DNA from: Alcaligenes parafaecalis
Lineage (GTDB): Bacteria > Pseudomonadota > Gammaproteobacteria > Burkholderiales > Burkholderiaceae_B
Direction of reading: 5' to 3'
DNA length: 64,000 bases
Assembly: GCF_026344135.1 (NCBI RefSeq)
Contig: NZ_JAPKNA010000003.1
Coordinates: 62,001 to 126,000 of the forward strand
In this document: piece after piece, positions 53,494 through 62,136 of the stretch
Layout of the letters: each line of letters starts with the position of its first letter
How positions within the stretch are numbered: position 1 is the stretch's first letter
Translations under genes and position numbers: made by a program
Notes under the pieces: generated by a model
Databases searched by the model: none
What the model was told of the DNA's origin: nothing
What the model saw: the letters and a program-made list of their open reading frames with translations, nothing else

Positions 53494-53511
53494 GTTCGAG
53501 GTTATACGAGA

Positions 53512-54444
53512 GTGGATCAACATAAAGACTATACGTCCTTAGATGCTAAAGCCAAAGGGGTGCGCCGTACGGTGATCGCCCTGGTGGCTCTGGTATCGCT
53601 GGGCGTTTCCGCTGGCGCAGGCGCTTTGGTGCAGTCGCACTGGGGTGATCGCGGTGGCGTCTTGCTGGATGCGGGTATGGCTCAAAGCCAGGCCGCCGCC
53701 ATGCAGGATAACGTGACCCGTCTGGCTGAAAAAGTGGGCGGTTTGCAGGCCAAACTGATTGAGATGGACGGCGTTACCAAGCGCGTGGCCAAAGCAGCCG
53801 GAATCGAATACACCGATCCGGAGCTGGCTGGTGCCATGCCCGTCCAGGATCTGGAAGTCATGGACAGCATGGATGGCGCTGATCTGGTCTGGAACGCGGA
53901 TCGCCTGGGTGAGCAGTTGGATAATCTGGCCAAACAGATGTCCGAGCAGCAGGACTGGTTCCAGATGCTGGACACCGTGCTGACCGAGCGCTCCGGCAAC
54001 GAAGCGCGTCTGCCCAATTACCGTCCCGTCGATTATGACGAGGTTGCTTCCTCCTTCGGCTGGCGTCGTCACCCGATTTCGGGTCGCCATGCCTTGCACG
54101 AAGGTCTGGACTTCCCGGCTCCCAAGGGAACGCCGATTTATGCGGCTTCCGGCGGCGTAGTGTCTGAAGCCCGTTACATGACGGGTTACGGCAAGCTGGT
54201 GGAAATCAATCATGGCAATGGCATGAGCACCCGATACGCCCATGCGTCCTCGATCGTTGTTAAATTAGGCGACGTAGTAGAGAAAGGGCAGTTGATCGCT
54301 CGAGTCGGGTCTACGGGACAGTCCACTGGCTCGCACCTGCATTTTGAGGTGCGCATGGCGGGACAGGCCCTGGACCCTAAGCTTTTTCTGCCTGCGCGTG
54401 AGTACGTAGAACAGCAGATCGCGCAATTGGATTCGGACAAGTAG
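53512..54444 (+). CDS. M23 (LytM-type) metallopeptidase
   Basis: This 310-residue protein is a membrane-anchored murein endopeptidase or division factor. Residues 1-20 are cytoplasmic, 21-42 form a transmembrane segment (TVIALVALVSLGVSAGAGAL), and 50-150 form a coiled-coil-like region. A C-terminal peptidase domain (about 175-300) follows. The zinc residues look intact: HEGLDFPAPKGTPI (HxxxD) and GSHLHFEVRMAG (HxH), with SRYAH-type sequence STRYAHAS in between. It could therefore cut peptide cross-links rather than act as a degenerate activator like EnvC. The start is GTG at 53512. The same gene lies before secA in related genera as I recall. Confidence 0.9.
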   Translation: MDQHKDYTSLDAKAKGVRRTVIALVALVSLGVSAGAGALVQSHWGDRGGVLLDAGMAQSQAAAMQDNVTRLAEKVGGLQAKLIEMDGVTKRVAKAAGIEYTDPELAGAMPVQDLEVMDSMDGADLVWNADRLGEQLDNLAKQMSEQQDWFQMLDTVLTERSGNEARLPNYRPVDYDEVASSFGWRRHPISGRHALHEGLDFPAPKGTPIYAASGGVVSEARYMTGYGKLVEINHGNGMSTRYAHASSIVVKLGDVVEKGQLIARVGSTGQSTGSHLHFEVRMAGQALDPKLFLPAREYVEQQIAQLDSDK

Positions 54445-54563
54445 TTCCGTCTCGCAGCATGTGCGTTAAACTGATTGTTTGCTTGCGCATTCCTTTTAAC
54501 CAGAGATAGGCTCGAGGCACAGATTCAAGCCCTTGCGGCCTCGCCTACATTGACGACACAAGA

Positions 54564-57290
54564 ATGGTTTCATTGCTGAAAAAGCTTATTGGCAGTCGTA
54601 ACGACCGACTGCTCAAACAGTACCGTAAGCAGGTCGCCCAGATTAATGCTCTTGAGCCTTCTATTCAGGGCCTGAGCGACGAGGCCTTGGCTGCCAAGAC
54701 GCAGGAGCTGCGCCAACGTGTTCAGGATGGCGCCTCGCTTAACTCGCTCTTGCCCGAAGCTTTTGCCATCGTGCGCGAAGCGGGTATCCGTGTATTTGGC
54801 ATGCGCCACTTTGACGTGCAGATGCTGGGCGCGATTGCCTTGCACAACGGCAAGATTTCCGAAATGCGTACGGGTGAGGGTAAAACCCTGACCGCTACCC
54901 TGGCTGTGTACCTGAATGCACTGTCCGGCAAGGGCGTGCACGTAGTGACGGTTAACGATTACCTGGCACGACGCGATGCCGCCTGGATGGGCCGTCTGTA
55001 CAACTTCCTGGGTCTGAGCGTGGGTGTGGTGGTTCCCCAGCAAGACAATGCCGAGAAGATTGCCGCCTACCAGGCCGACATTACCTACGGCACCAATAAC
55101 GAATTTGGTTTCGACTACCTGCGCGACAATATGGAATACCGCGCCGAGGATCGCCGCCAGCGCGGTTTGTCCTACGCGATTGTCGACGAAGTTGACTCCA
55201 TCCTGATCGACGAAGCCCGTACTCCGCTGATTATCTCCGGCCAGGCCGAAGACAATACCGAGCTGTACGTGCGCATGAACGTGGTTCCGCCCATGCTGAC
55301 CCGCATGACGCAAGAGCCTCGTCCACACGAGCCCGAGCCCGAAGGCGACTTCTGGGTCGACGAAAAGGGCCAGCAGGTTCATATTTCCGAAGCTGGTCAC
55401 GAGCGCGCCGAGCAGATCCTGACCGAAATCGGTTTGCTGCCTGAAGGCGAATCGCTGTACGAGCCACGCCACATTTCCCTGATGCACCACCTGATGGTCG
55501 CCCTGCGCGCCCACAATCTGTTCTTCCGCGACCAGCAATACGTGGTCCAGGATGGCGAAGTGGTAATCGTGGATGAATTTACCGGCCGCTTGATGGCAGG
55601 TCGCCGTTGGTCCGATGGCTTGCACCAAGCCGTGGAAGCCAAGGAAGGCGTTCGCATTCAGAACGAAAACCAGACCCTGGCTTCGATTACCTTCCAGAAC
55701 TACTTCCGTATGTACGACAAGCTGTCGGGCATGACGGGTACGGCCGATACCGAAGCCTACGAGTTCCAGGAAATCTACAGCCTTGAAACCGTCATCATTC
55801 CACCGAATCGTCCGCTGGCCCGTAAGGACCAGAACGACCAGGTTTTCAAAACGGATGACGAAAAATTCAATGCCATTCTGAAAGACATCCAGGACTGCCA
55901 CGAACGTGGTCAGCCTGTTCTGGTGGGTACCACCAGCATTGAAAACTCCGAGCTGATCTCCACACGCCTGAACGCTGCTGGCGTCAAGCACGAGGTGCTG
56001 AACGCAAAGCAACACGCCCGTGAAGCCGATATTGTGGCTGAAGCCGGTATGCCTGGTCACGTGACCATCGCCACCAATATGGCCGGTCGTGGTACCGACA
56101 TTGTGTTGGGCGGCAGCATCGAGCGTCCGATTGCGCAGGTTCGTGAAAACGAGTCCCTGAGCGCCGAGCAGAAAGAAGCCCAGATTCAGGCTATTCGTGC
56201 TGCCTGGGAGCCGCTGAACCAGCAGGTCAAACAAGCCGGTGGTTTGCGCATTATCGGTACCGAACGTCACGAATCTCGCCGTATCGACAACCAGTTGCGT
56301 GGTCGTGCAGGTCGTCAGGGTGACCCAGGTTCCTCGCGCTTCTACCTGTCGCTGGAAGATTCGCTGATGCGCATCTTTGCCGGTGACCGCGTGCGCGCCA
56401 TTATGGAGCGCCTGCGCTTGCCAGAAGGCGAGCCTATCGAAGCCCGCATGGTGACTCGTTCCATCGAGTCTGCCCAGCGCAAGGTTGAGGCCCGCAACTT
56501 CGATATTCGTAAACAACTGCTGCAGTATGACGACGTGGCTAACGATCAGCGCAAGGTGATCTATGCCCAGCGTAACGAAGTGCTGGAATCGGCCGATATT
56601 ACCGAAACCATCAGCAGCCTGCGCGAAGCCGCTGTCAGCCGTCTGTTCCGTGAATACGTGCCGCAAGACACGATGGAAGAGCAATGGGACGTTCCTGGTC
56701 TGACCACCGCTTTGCAAAGCACCTTCCAGATTGATCTGCCCCTGGCTGAAATGCTGGAGAAAGAATCCAATCTGACCGACGACGATTTGCATGATCGCGT
56801 TATTGAAGAATCCCAGCGCTTGTTGCAAGCCAAAGTTGATCAAGTGGGTCAGCCTAACTGGGGCAACTTCGAGCGTTCCGTGCTCTTGCAATCCATTGAT
56901 ACGCAGTGGCGTGGCCATTTGCAGGCTCTGGATCACCTGCGTCAGGGTATTCATCTGCGCGGTTACGCCCAGAAAGACCCCAAGCAGGAATACAAGCGTG
57001 AAGCTTTCGAGCTGTTCTCCGACATGCTGGACCGTGTGCGTGACGAAGTGGTCAAAGTATTGATGACCGTGCGCATCCAGACACCGGAGCAGGTCGAAGA
57101 AGCCGCTGTTGAAGTTCCTGCCAACTCCAATGTCCGTTTCCATCACTCGGATTACGATGCTGCTCTGAGCGGCGAAGATCCTGGTCTGGATGAAATGGCC
57201 AGCGGTGATGTGCCACGCGTGGGCCGTAACGACCCTTGCCCATGCGGTAGCGGCAAGAAGTACAAACAGTGTCATGGACGTTTGGCCTGA
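54564..57290 (+). CDS. secA: Preprotein translocase ATPase SecA
   Basis: SecA drives export of unfolded preproteins through SecYEG. The 908-residue protein (E. coli 901) has EMRTGEGKTLTATLAVYLNA (Walker A, about 102-121), the DEVDSILIDEARTPLIISG Walker B region (about 206-224), GTDIVLGGSIE and the Arg-finger block GRAGRQGDPGSSRFYLSLED. The C-terminal zinc finger CPCGSGKKYKQCHG that binds SecB is complete. It starts 119 bp after the M23 gene. The leader contains a CGAGGC/GCCTCG stem (54513-54543). No SecM-like arrest peptide was seen. A terminator follows at 57331. Confidence 0.98.
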   Translation: MVSLLKKLIGSRNDRLLKQYRKQVAQINALEPSIQGLSDEALAAKTQELRQRVQDGASLNSLLPEAFAIVREAGIRVFGMRHFDVQMLGAIALHNGKISEMRTGEGKTLTATLAVYLNALSGKGVHVVTVNDYLARRDAAWMGRLYNFLGLSVGVVVPQQDNAEKIAAYQADITYGTNNEFGFDYLRDNMEYRAEDRRQRGLSYAIVDEVDSILIDEARTPLIISGQAEDNTELYVRMNVVPPMLTRMTQEPRPHEPEPEGDFWVDEKGQQVHISEAGHERAEQILTEIGLLPEGESLYEPRHISLMHHLMVALRAHNLFFRDQQYVVQDGEVVIVDEFTGRLMAGRRWSDGLHQAVEAKEGVRIQNENQTLASITFQNYFRMYDKLSGMTGTADTEAYEFQEIYSLETVIIPPNRPLARKDQNDQVFKTDDEKFNAILKDIQDCHERGQPVLVGTTSIENSELISTRLNAAGVKHEVLNAKQHAREADIVAEAGMPGHVTIATNMAGRGTDIVLGGSIERPIAQVRENESLSAEQKEAQIQAIRAAWEPLNQQVKQAGGLRIIGTERHESRRIDNQLRGRAGRQGDPGSSRFYLSLEDSLMRIFAGDRVRAIMERLRLPEGEPIEARMVTRSIESAQRKVEARNFDIRKQLLQYDDVANDQRKVIYAQRNEVLESADITETISSLREAAVSRLFREYVPQDTMEEQWDVPGLTTALQSTFQIDLPLAEMLEKESNLTDDDLHDRVIEESQRLLQAKVDQVGQPNWGNFERSVLLQSIDTQWRGHLQALDHLRQGIHLRGYAQKDPKQEYKREAFELFSDMLDRVRDEVVKVLMTVRIQTPEQVEEAAVEVPANSNVRFHHSDYDAALSGEDPGLDEMASGDVPRVGRNDPCPCGSGKKYKQCHGRLA

Positions 57291-57644
57291 TCCTGATCGG
57301 GGTCATCCAGTCTGAAGGCAGCTAGTTAAAAACCTCATGAGTCTTGGCTCATGGGGTTTTTTCTTGGCGGTAGGGAGGCTAGTTTGTAAACATTGGGCTT
57401 GTTTCTCTCCCTTAAGCTTTTTTTGCCCTTGCTTCCTGATCCTGTGCTTCTGTTTGGGACTGCTTGGTTTTTGGTTCGGCCCTGCTCTGTTATCTTTCGG
57501 TTTCCGATCTTTTGCTCGTGGCTTATGACTTCCGCTACCAAGCTTTTTGCTGGTTTTTGTGAGCACCTTGTTTCAGATTTCTCCTGTTCAAACACGGCGG
57601 CACTATCAGGCGCAGATTTTTAGCTTTCCTTCTGTTTTTCTCTT
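57291..57644 (+). other. Gene-free spacer after secA, T-rich on the plus strand
   Basis: These 354 bp hold the secA terminator and then about 280 bp with strong strand asymmetry. Bases 57421-57480 contain 28 T and 2 A by my count. Lysine-rich open frames on the minus strand (for example 57303-57566) follow from this skew and have no ribosome site or homology that I can see. I find no convincing gene or RNA. Confidence 0.6.
57329..57362 (+). terminator. Rho-independent terminator after secA
   Basis: AACCTCATGAG (57331-57341) pairs with CTCATGGGGTT (57348-57358 region) and is followed by TTTTTT to 57362, 40 bp after the secA stop codon. Confidence 0.85.
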
Positions 57645-58538
57645 ATGACGACGTTTCCTTTATTGCAGCGCGTAGCCCTCGTTGGTGCCGGTGAGGTAGC
57701 CCGAGCTTACGGTGCCGCCCTGAAATCAGCCGGTGTACAGATTCCATTCCTGTTGGTGCGACGTGTTAGTCCTGCCGCCCAGGACTTGGCCGATCAGCTA
57801 GAGGCTCAGCTTTGCATGCAGGCGGATGCGCAGTGGCAAGAGCTGGATGGCGTCCTGTCTGCCGTGACGGGGACGCAGGCGGCTACGGTGGCGCGTGCCG
57901 TCATGCCGCATTTGACGGCGGGAACGCTGTATATGGATTTGTGCACAGCCGAGCCGCAAGACATGGAGGCGATGGATGTTTTGGCTCACCAGCACGGCGT
58001 GGAGCTGGCGGACCTGGCCATCATGGGCTCTGTGCCGTCTACAGGCGCTCAGACGGCTTTGCTGGCAGCCGGGCAGGGGGCAGGCAGGGCAGCCGCGTTC
58101 TGGCAGGCTCAGGGCGCTCCTGTGCGCATCCTGCCCGGACAGGCCGGGGATGCGATGCGTTTGAAGTTGTTGCGCAGCCTGATGACCAAGGGCTTGGAGG
58201 CATTAGGGATTGAAAACCTGATGCTGGCCGAACGTATGGGCTTGAGGGCAGAGCTGTATGAAGTGCTGGAGGATTTGAACCAGCGGGGCTTGCAGGACTT
58301 CATGGAGTCCTGCTTGCGCAGCCATCTGGTACATGGCGTGCGCCGTCGTGACGAGGTTCTGCAAGTGCGCCGTCAATTGGAATTGGCTGGGATTGAGCCA
58401 AGGGTGACCAATGGCGTGCTGGATTTCTTTGAGCACACGGCGCAGACCGAGTCACTCCAAAGAAGTCAGGCCGTTGGGACGCAGGAGAGTCTGGAGGTGT
58501 TTTTGGAAGAGGCCCGGCTGTCGTCCTCCCGGTCTTAA
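57645..58538 (+). CDS. 6-phosphogluconate dehydrogenase-like NAD(P)-binding protein with DUF1932 domain
   Basis: This 297-residue protein belongs to the beta-hydroxyacid dehydrogenase superfamily. The Rossmann start is VALVGAGEVARAYGAALKSA (about residues 10-29). The substrate-side block is YMDLCTAEPQDMEAMDVLA, and the LKLLRSLMTKGLEALGIENL helix (about 175-194) carries the lysine in the catalytic position. The C-terminal 75 residues resemble DUF1932, found in 6PGDH-like oxidoreductases. Substrate is unknown; 3-hydroxy acids are typical. It stands alone between the T-rich spacer and a terminator shared with mgtE. Confidence 0.8.
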   Translation: MTTFPLLQRVALVGAGEVARAYGAALKSAGVQIPFLLVRRVSPAAQDLADQLEAQLCMQADAQWQELDGVLSAVTGTQAATVARAVMPHLTAGTLYMDLCTAEPQDMEAMDVLAHQHGVELADLAIMGSVPSTGAQTALLAAGQGAGRAAAFWQAQGAPVRILPGQAGDAMRLKLLRSLMTKGLEALGIENLMLAERMGLRAELYEVLEDLNQRGLQDFMESCLRSHLVHGVRRRDEVLQVRRQLELAGIEPRVTNGVLDFFEHTAQTESLQRSQAVGTQESLEVFLEEARLSSSRS

Positions 58539-58773
58539 TTGCTTGGAAGGACAGTTTGGCACTCCCGTCAGATGCTTCGCGTCTGAGCTTGAGCCAGCTT
58601 GTGGGATTGGCTATTAAGTTTTTCTCCCGGGAAGGGGAGAGAGCTTGTGCTTAATCAGATGAAGCAATCATGCTGAAAACCAACGAGCCCCCCGACACTT
58701 GGGTGTTCCAGTGTTCGGGCTTATCGGGACCAGAAAATTAAAAGACGTGATCTAGTCCCTTTGACGTAGATAT

Positions 58774-58804
58774 AAAAAAAAACCGGCCAGGAGCCGGTTT
58801 TTTT
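58774..58804. terminator. Bidirectional terminator between the 6PGDH-like gene and mgtE
   Basis: AACCGGC (58781-58787) and GCCGGTT (58793-58799) form the stem. An A-run (58774-58780) and a T-run (58798-58804) make it functional on both strands. mgtE ends 20 bp beyond it on the minus strand. Confidence 0.85.
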
Positions 58805-58823
58805 AATCATGACTGCTGGCGAT

Positions 58824-60305
58824 TTACAGCAAGAACACCGTCGCCAGTCCCAGGAACAGCAGGAAGCCCAGCGAGTCCGTCGCAAAAGTCAGCAGCACCG
58901 AGGAACCCACAGCCGGGTCATTGCCAAAGCGATCGCGCAGAATCGGGATCATCACGCCCAGCGCGGCGCCAATCAGCATATTGCCTATCATGGCAGCCAT
59001 CATCACAGCAGCAATGGCAATCGAGCCGGAGATGAACCAGGCAAAGAATGCCGTCACGGCACTGCCACAGACGCCGACCAGAAAGGTCACCAGCAGTTCA
59101 CGCTTGATCAGTGGGATGACGTTGGAGCCTGTGACACGACCCGTGGCAATGGCACGAATAATCATGGTCATGGTCTGGTTGCCGGAGTTGCCACCAATAC
59201 CGGCCACAATCGACATCAGGAAGGCCAGAATCACGATATGGCTGACGGTGTCCTCAAAGCGTGAGGCAATAAAGGAAGCCGTCGCGGCGGTACAGAGGTT
59301 GATCAGCAACCACGGTGCCCGGTTACGGATAGCCGTACGGATGGGCGAGAAAATGTCGTCCTCTTGCAGACCGGCGCGGGACAGGGCCTGTTCTTCCGAG
59401 TCCTCTTGCAGCACGTCCACCACTTCGTCAATGGTGACGCGGCCAATCAGGCGGCCTATATCGTCCACTACAGGGGCGGACACCAAGTCATATCGCTCAA
59501 ACGCCCCAGCGGCGTCCGAGTCCGAATCCAGCGGGTTCAGCGCCAGATAGTCCGTGGACATAACCGTTGATACCAGGGTTTCAGGTTCGCTGACCAGCAT
59601 GCGGGTCAGGGACAGGGTGCCTTGCAGTTTGTCGGCGCGGTCTACCACGAAGATCTGGTCCGTGTGGTCGGGCAGTTCCTGCAAGCGGCGCAGATAACGC
59701 AAGACCACTTCCAGGGTGACGTCCTCACGTACGCGCACCATGTCAAAGTCCATGATGGCGCCCACGGTGTCTTCGGGGTAGCCCATGGCTTCGATCAGTT
59801 GCGCACGCTCTTCGTCCGTCAAGCCACGTTGCACGGCGGCCACCACATCGGGCGGCAAGTCTGGCACCAGATCGGCAATCTCGTCGGCATCCATATTGCC
59901 GGCGGCGGCGATCAGGTCTGCCGCGTCCATGGAGCGGATCAGGGATTCACGTGCCCAGTCGGCCACTTCCAGCAGCACGTCGGCATCGTGCTCGGCATCG
60001 ACCAGTTGCCAGATAGCCTGGCGTTCCAGCTCGGGCAAGGACTCCAGAATGAAGGCAATGTCGGCTGGATGCAGATCGTTCAGGATGGTCTTGATTTCGC
60101 TTTCATGCTGGCGATGAATCAGACCTTCAAGCAGGTTGGAGCGGTCGTCGTCCTCGAACTGACGCTGGGCCAGCGACTCGACCACTTCCTGGCGTTTAAG
60201 GATGTTCTTCAGGCGATAGAGTGCCTGTTGCGCATCCTCGGGCTCCAGGCGGCGCGGCTTGGGAGTGTCGCTGGGCGAAGTAGGGGGTACCAGGTTTTCC
60301 TGCAT
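58824..60305 (-). CDS. mgtE: Magnesium transporter MgtE
   Basis: MgtE is a homodimeric, Mg-gated Mg2+ channel of the inner membrane. The protein of about 493 residues has the N-terminal superhelical domain (LHPADIAFILESLPELERQAIW), a CBS pair (YLRRLQELPDHTDQIFVVD and LVSAPVVDDIGRLIGRVTID), and five transmembrane helices at the C-terminus. The pore region contains ASRFEDTVSHIVILAFLMSI and GGNSGNQTMTMIIRA, with the conserved Asn and Gln. I chose ATG 60303-60305 with AGG upstream; a GTG at 60320 is possible. The thioesterase gene ends 21 bp upstream and is probably co-transcribed. I saw no M-box-like leader. Confidence 0.95.
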   Translation of the reverse strand: MQENLVPPTSPSDTPKPRRLEPEDAQQALYRLKNILKRQEVVESLAQRQFEDDDRSNLLEGLIHRQHESEIKTILNDLHPADIAFILESLPELERQAIWQLVDAEHDADVLLEVADWARESLIRSMDAADLIAAAGNMDADEIADLVPDLPPDVVAAVQRGLTDEERAQLIEAMGYPEDTVGAIMDFDMVRVREDVTLEVVLRYLRRLQELPDHTDQIFVVDRADKLQGTLSLTRMLVSEPETLVSTVMSTDYLALNPLDSDSDAAGAFERYDLVSAPVVDDIGRLIGRVTIDEVVDVLQEDSEEQALSRAGLQEDDIFSPIRTAIRNRAPWLLINLCTAATASFIASRFEDTVSHIVILAFLMSIVAGIGGNSGNQTMTMIIRAIATGRVTGSNVIPLIKRELLVTFLVGVCGSAVTAFFAWFISGSIAIAAVMMAAMIGNMLIGAALGVMIPILRDRFGNDPAVGSSVLLTFATDSLGFLLFLGLATVFLL

Positions 60306-60326
60306 AGGCCTGCCTGTCACGAATAC

Positions 60327-60728
60327 TTAGAGAGGGGGCAGCGGGCGGCTGCGGCGCTCGTCATCGGTGGCCACATAGGTCAGTGTGGCTTCCGTTACCT
60401 TGACCGTTTCCAGTTGCAGGCGTTTGCGTTCTGCATACACTTCCACCGACACCGTAATGGAGGTGCGGCCGGTTTTGACGATTTCTGTGTAGAAGCTCAG
60501 CAAGTCACCGACAAAGACCGGCTGCTTGAACGTGAAGGCATTGACGGAAATGGTCGCCACACGGCCTTGGGCGCGTCGGGTTGCGGGAATGGCCCCGGCA
60601 ATGTCCACCTGGGACATGATCCAGCCGCCGAACACGTCACCGTGAATATTGGCGTCTGTAGGCATGGGCATGACGCGCAGGGTGGGTGCTCCGTCCGGCA
60701 GCGAAGAAAGATTGCTTGAGGTAGTCAC
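60327..60728 (-). CDS. yciA: Acyl-CoA thioesterase, YciA type
   Basis: This 133-residue hotdog-fold thioesterase hydrolyses acyl-CoA esters. The family block is TDANIHGDVFGGWIMSQVDIAG (about residues 24-45), with the catalytic Asp in SQVDIAG. Further blocks are TISVNAFTFKQPVFVGDLLSFY and TVSVEVYAERKR. Length matches E. coli YciA (132). The start is GTG at 60726-60728 with a good GGGAG ribosome site. mgtE follows on the same strand; a functional link to Mg transport is not evident. Confidence 0.92.
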   Translation of the reverse strand: MTTSSNLSSLPDGAPTLRVMPMPTDANIHGDVFGGWIMSQVDIAGAIPATRRAQGRVATISVNAFTFKQPVFVGDLLSFYTEIVKTGRTSITVSVEVYAERKRLQLETVKVTEATLTYVATDDERRSRPLPPL

Positions 60729-60856
60729 AAATACTCCCGTATTGGAAGAAGGGGCTGTGGGGCCGCTGTCTGCAGCGTACGACGCACGCCGTCAGAAATA
60801 GAACCTGCCATTGTAACGGCAAGCTTTGGGCCCGCTATGAAACATTTGTTAAAGCG

Positions 60857-62056
60857 TCAACGGTGTTGTGCCAGCCAATCCAGCGCCAGCTTGGCCCAGT
60901 AACTGGCACCAATGGGAATCAGGGTGTCGTTGAAGTCGTAGCTGCCGTTGTGCAGCATGCACGGGCCCATGCCGTGGCCCTGACTGCGATGGTCGCCATC
61001 CCCATTGCCCAGCCAGACATAGCAGCCGGGCACTTCCTGCAACATGAAGGAGAAGTCTTCGGCGCCCATAGAGGGGCGGATATCCTGGCGCAGCTTGTCG
61101 GGGCCGACCAGTTCCTGAATGACCTGGGCGCAAAAGGCCGCTTGCTCAGGATGGTTGATGGTGGGGGGATAACGACGGTCAAAGTCGAACTGGGCGGTAC
61201 AGCCCAAGGCGGCACAGCTTTGTTCGCTGAGCTCGCGCATGCGGGTTTCGACCAGATCCAGCGCTTCGGTGGAGAAGGTGCGTACCGTGCCGCGCATGAC
61301 GGCTTCGTTGGGGATGACGTTGTCAGCCGAACCGGCATGAATCTGGGTAATGCTCAGGACCACAGGTTCCAGCGGGTCCACATTGCGGCTGACAATGGTT
61401 TGCAGGCTTTGTGCCAGTTGCACGGCTGCCATGATGGGATCGGCACCCAGATGTGGCATGCCGCCATGTGCGCCTTTGCCTTCAATGCGGATTTCAAAGG
61501 TATTGCTGGAGGCCATCATGGCACCGGGCAGGACGCCAAAGGTGCCTGCTGGCATGCCGGGCCAGTTATGCAGACCAAAAACCGCCTGCATCGGGAACAG
61601 CGTGAACAAGCCGTCCTTGATCATTTCGCGTGCGCCGCCAAACCCTTCTTCGGCAGGCTGGAAAATCAGATAGATGGTGCCTGCAAAGTTGCGGTTTTCA
61701 GCCAGATAGCGTGCTGCGCCCAGCAGCATGGCCGTATGGCCATCATGCCCACAGGCATGCATCTTGCCGTCATGACGGCTTTTGTGTTCAAACTCGTTCA
61801 GTTCCTGCATGGGCAGGGCGTCCATATCGGCGCGCAGTCCTACTGATGGTCCTTCGCCGCCTGTACCCTTCAAAATGCCTACGACACCCGTGACGCCCAG
61901 GCCACGGTGTACAGGGATGTCCCATTTCTCCAGCCAGGACGCGACTTGATCGGCTGTCCGGGTTTCCTCGAAAGCCAGTTCGGGATAAGTGTGGAGATCA
62001 CGCCGGATGGCCGCAATTTCATGGGACCAGGCGGAAATGGGTTCAAACAGCTTCAT
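60857..62056 (-). CDS. M20 family amidohydrolase (hippurate hydrolase/IAA-amino-acid hydrolase-like)
   Basis: This 399-residue metallopeptidase of the M20D type removes an amide-linked amino acid from an acyl or aromatic group. Zinc-site blocks are MHACGHDGHTAMLLGAARYL (about residues 98-117) and IFQPAEEGFGGAREMI (Glu pair). The dimerisation domain follows (GKGAHGGMPHLGADPIMAAV), and the C-terminus has PSMGAEDFSFMLQEVPG. The N-terminal IRRDLHTYPELAFEE is diagnostic for the subfamily. I chose ATG 62054-62056 because the 41-residue upstream extension lacks homology. It is divergent from the fadD-like gene (80 bp) and the exact substrate is unknown. Confidence 0.9.
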   Translation of the reverse strand: MKLFEPISAWSHEIAAIRRDLHTYPELAFEETRTADQVASWLEKWDIPVHRGLGVTGVVGILKGTGGEGPSVGLRADMDALPMQELNEFEHKSRHDGKMHACGHDGHTAMLLGAARYLAENRNFAGTIYLIFQPAEEGFGGAREMIKDGLFTLFPMQAVFGLHNWPGMPAGTFGVLPGAMMASSNTFEIRIEGKGAHGGMPHLGADPIMAAVQLAQSLQTIVSRNVDPLEPVVLSITQIHAGSADNVIPNEAVMRGTVRTFSTEALDLVETRMRELSEQSCAALGCTAQFDFDRRYPPTINHPEQAAFCAQVIQELVGPDKLRQDIRPSMGAEDFSFMLQEVPGCYVWLGNGDGDHRSQGHGMGPCMLHNGSYDFNDTLIPIGASYWAKLALDWLAQHR

Positions 62057-62136
62057 GATGCGGGCTTGTCCTTGGGCTTGAACAATAAAGTAGAGTAGAG
62101 TTAACCATAAATAAACACGTATTAGGTGACAAGCCC

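Noticed and set aside
57303..57566. Lysine-rich 87-codon frame on the minus strand after secA
   Set aside because: The composition follows from the purine-rich strand; two frames are equally open, and the secA terminator lies inside it. No ribosome site was seen.
60306..60326. A magnesium riboswitch ahead of mgtE
   Set aside because: Only 21 bp separate mgtE from the thioesterase gene, too little for an M-box or similar leader.
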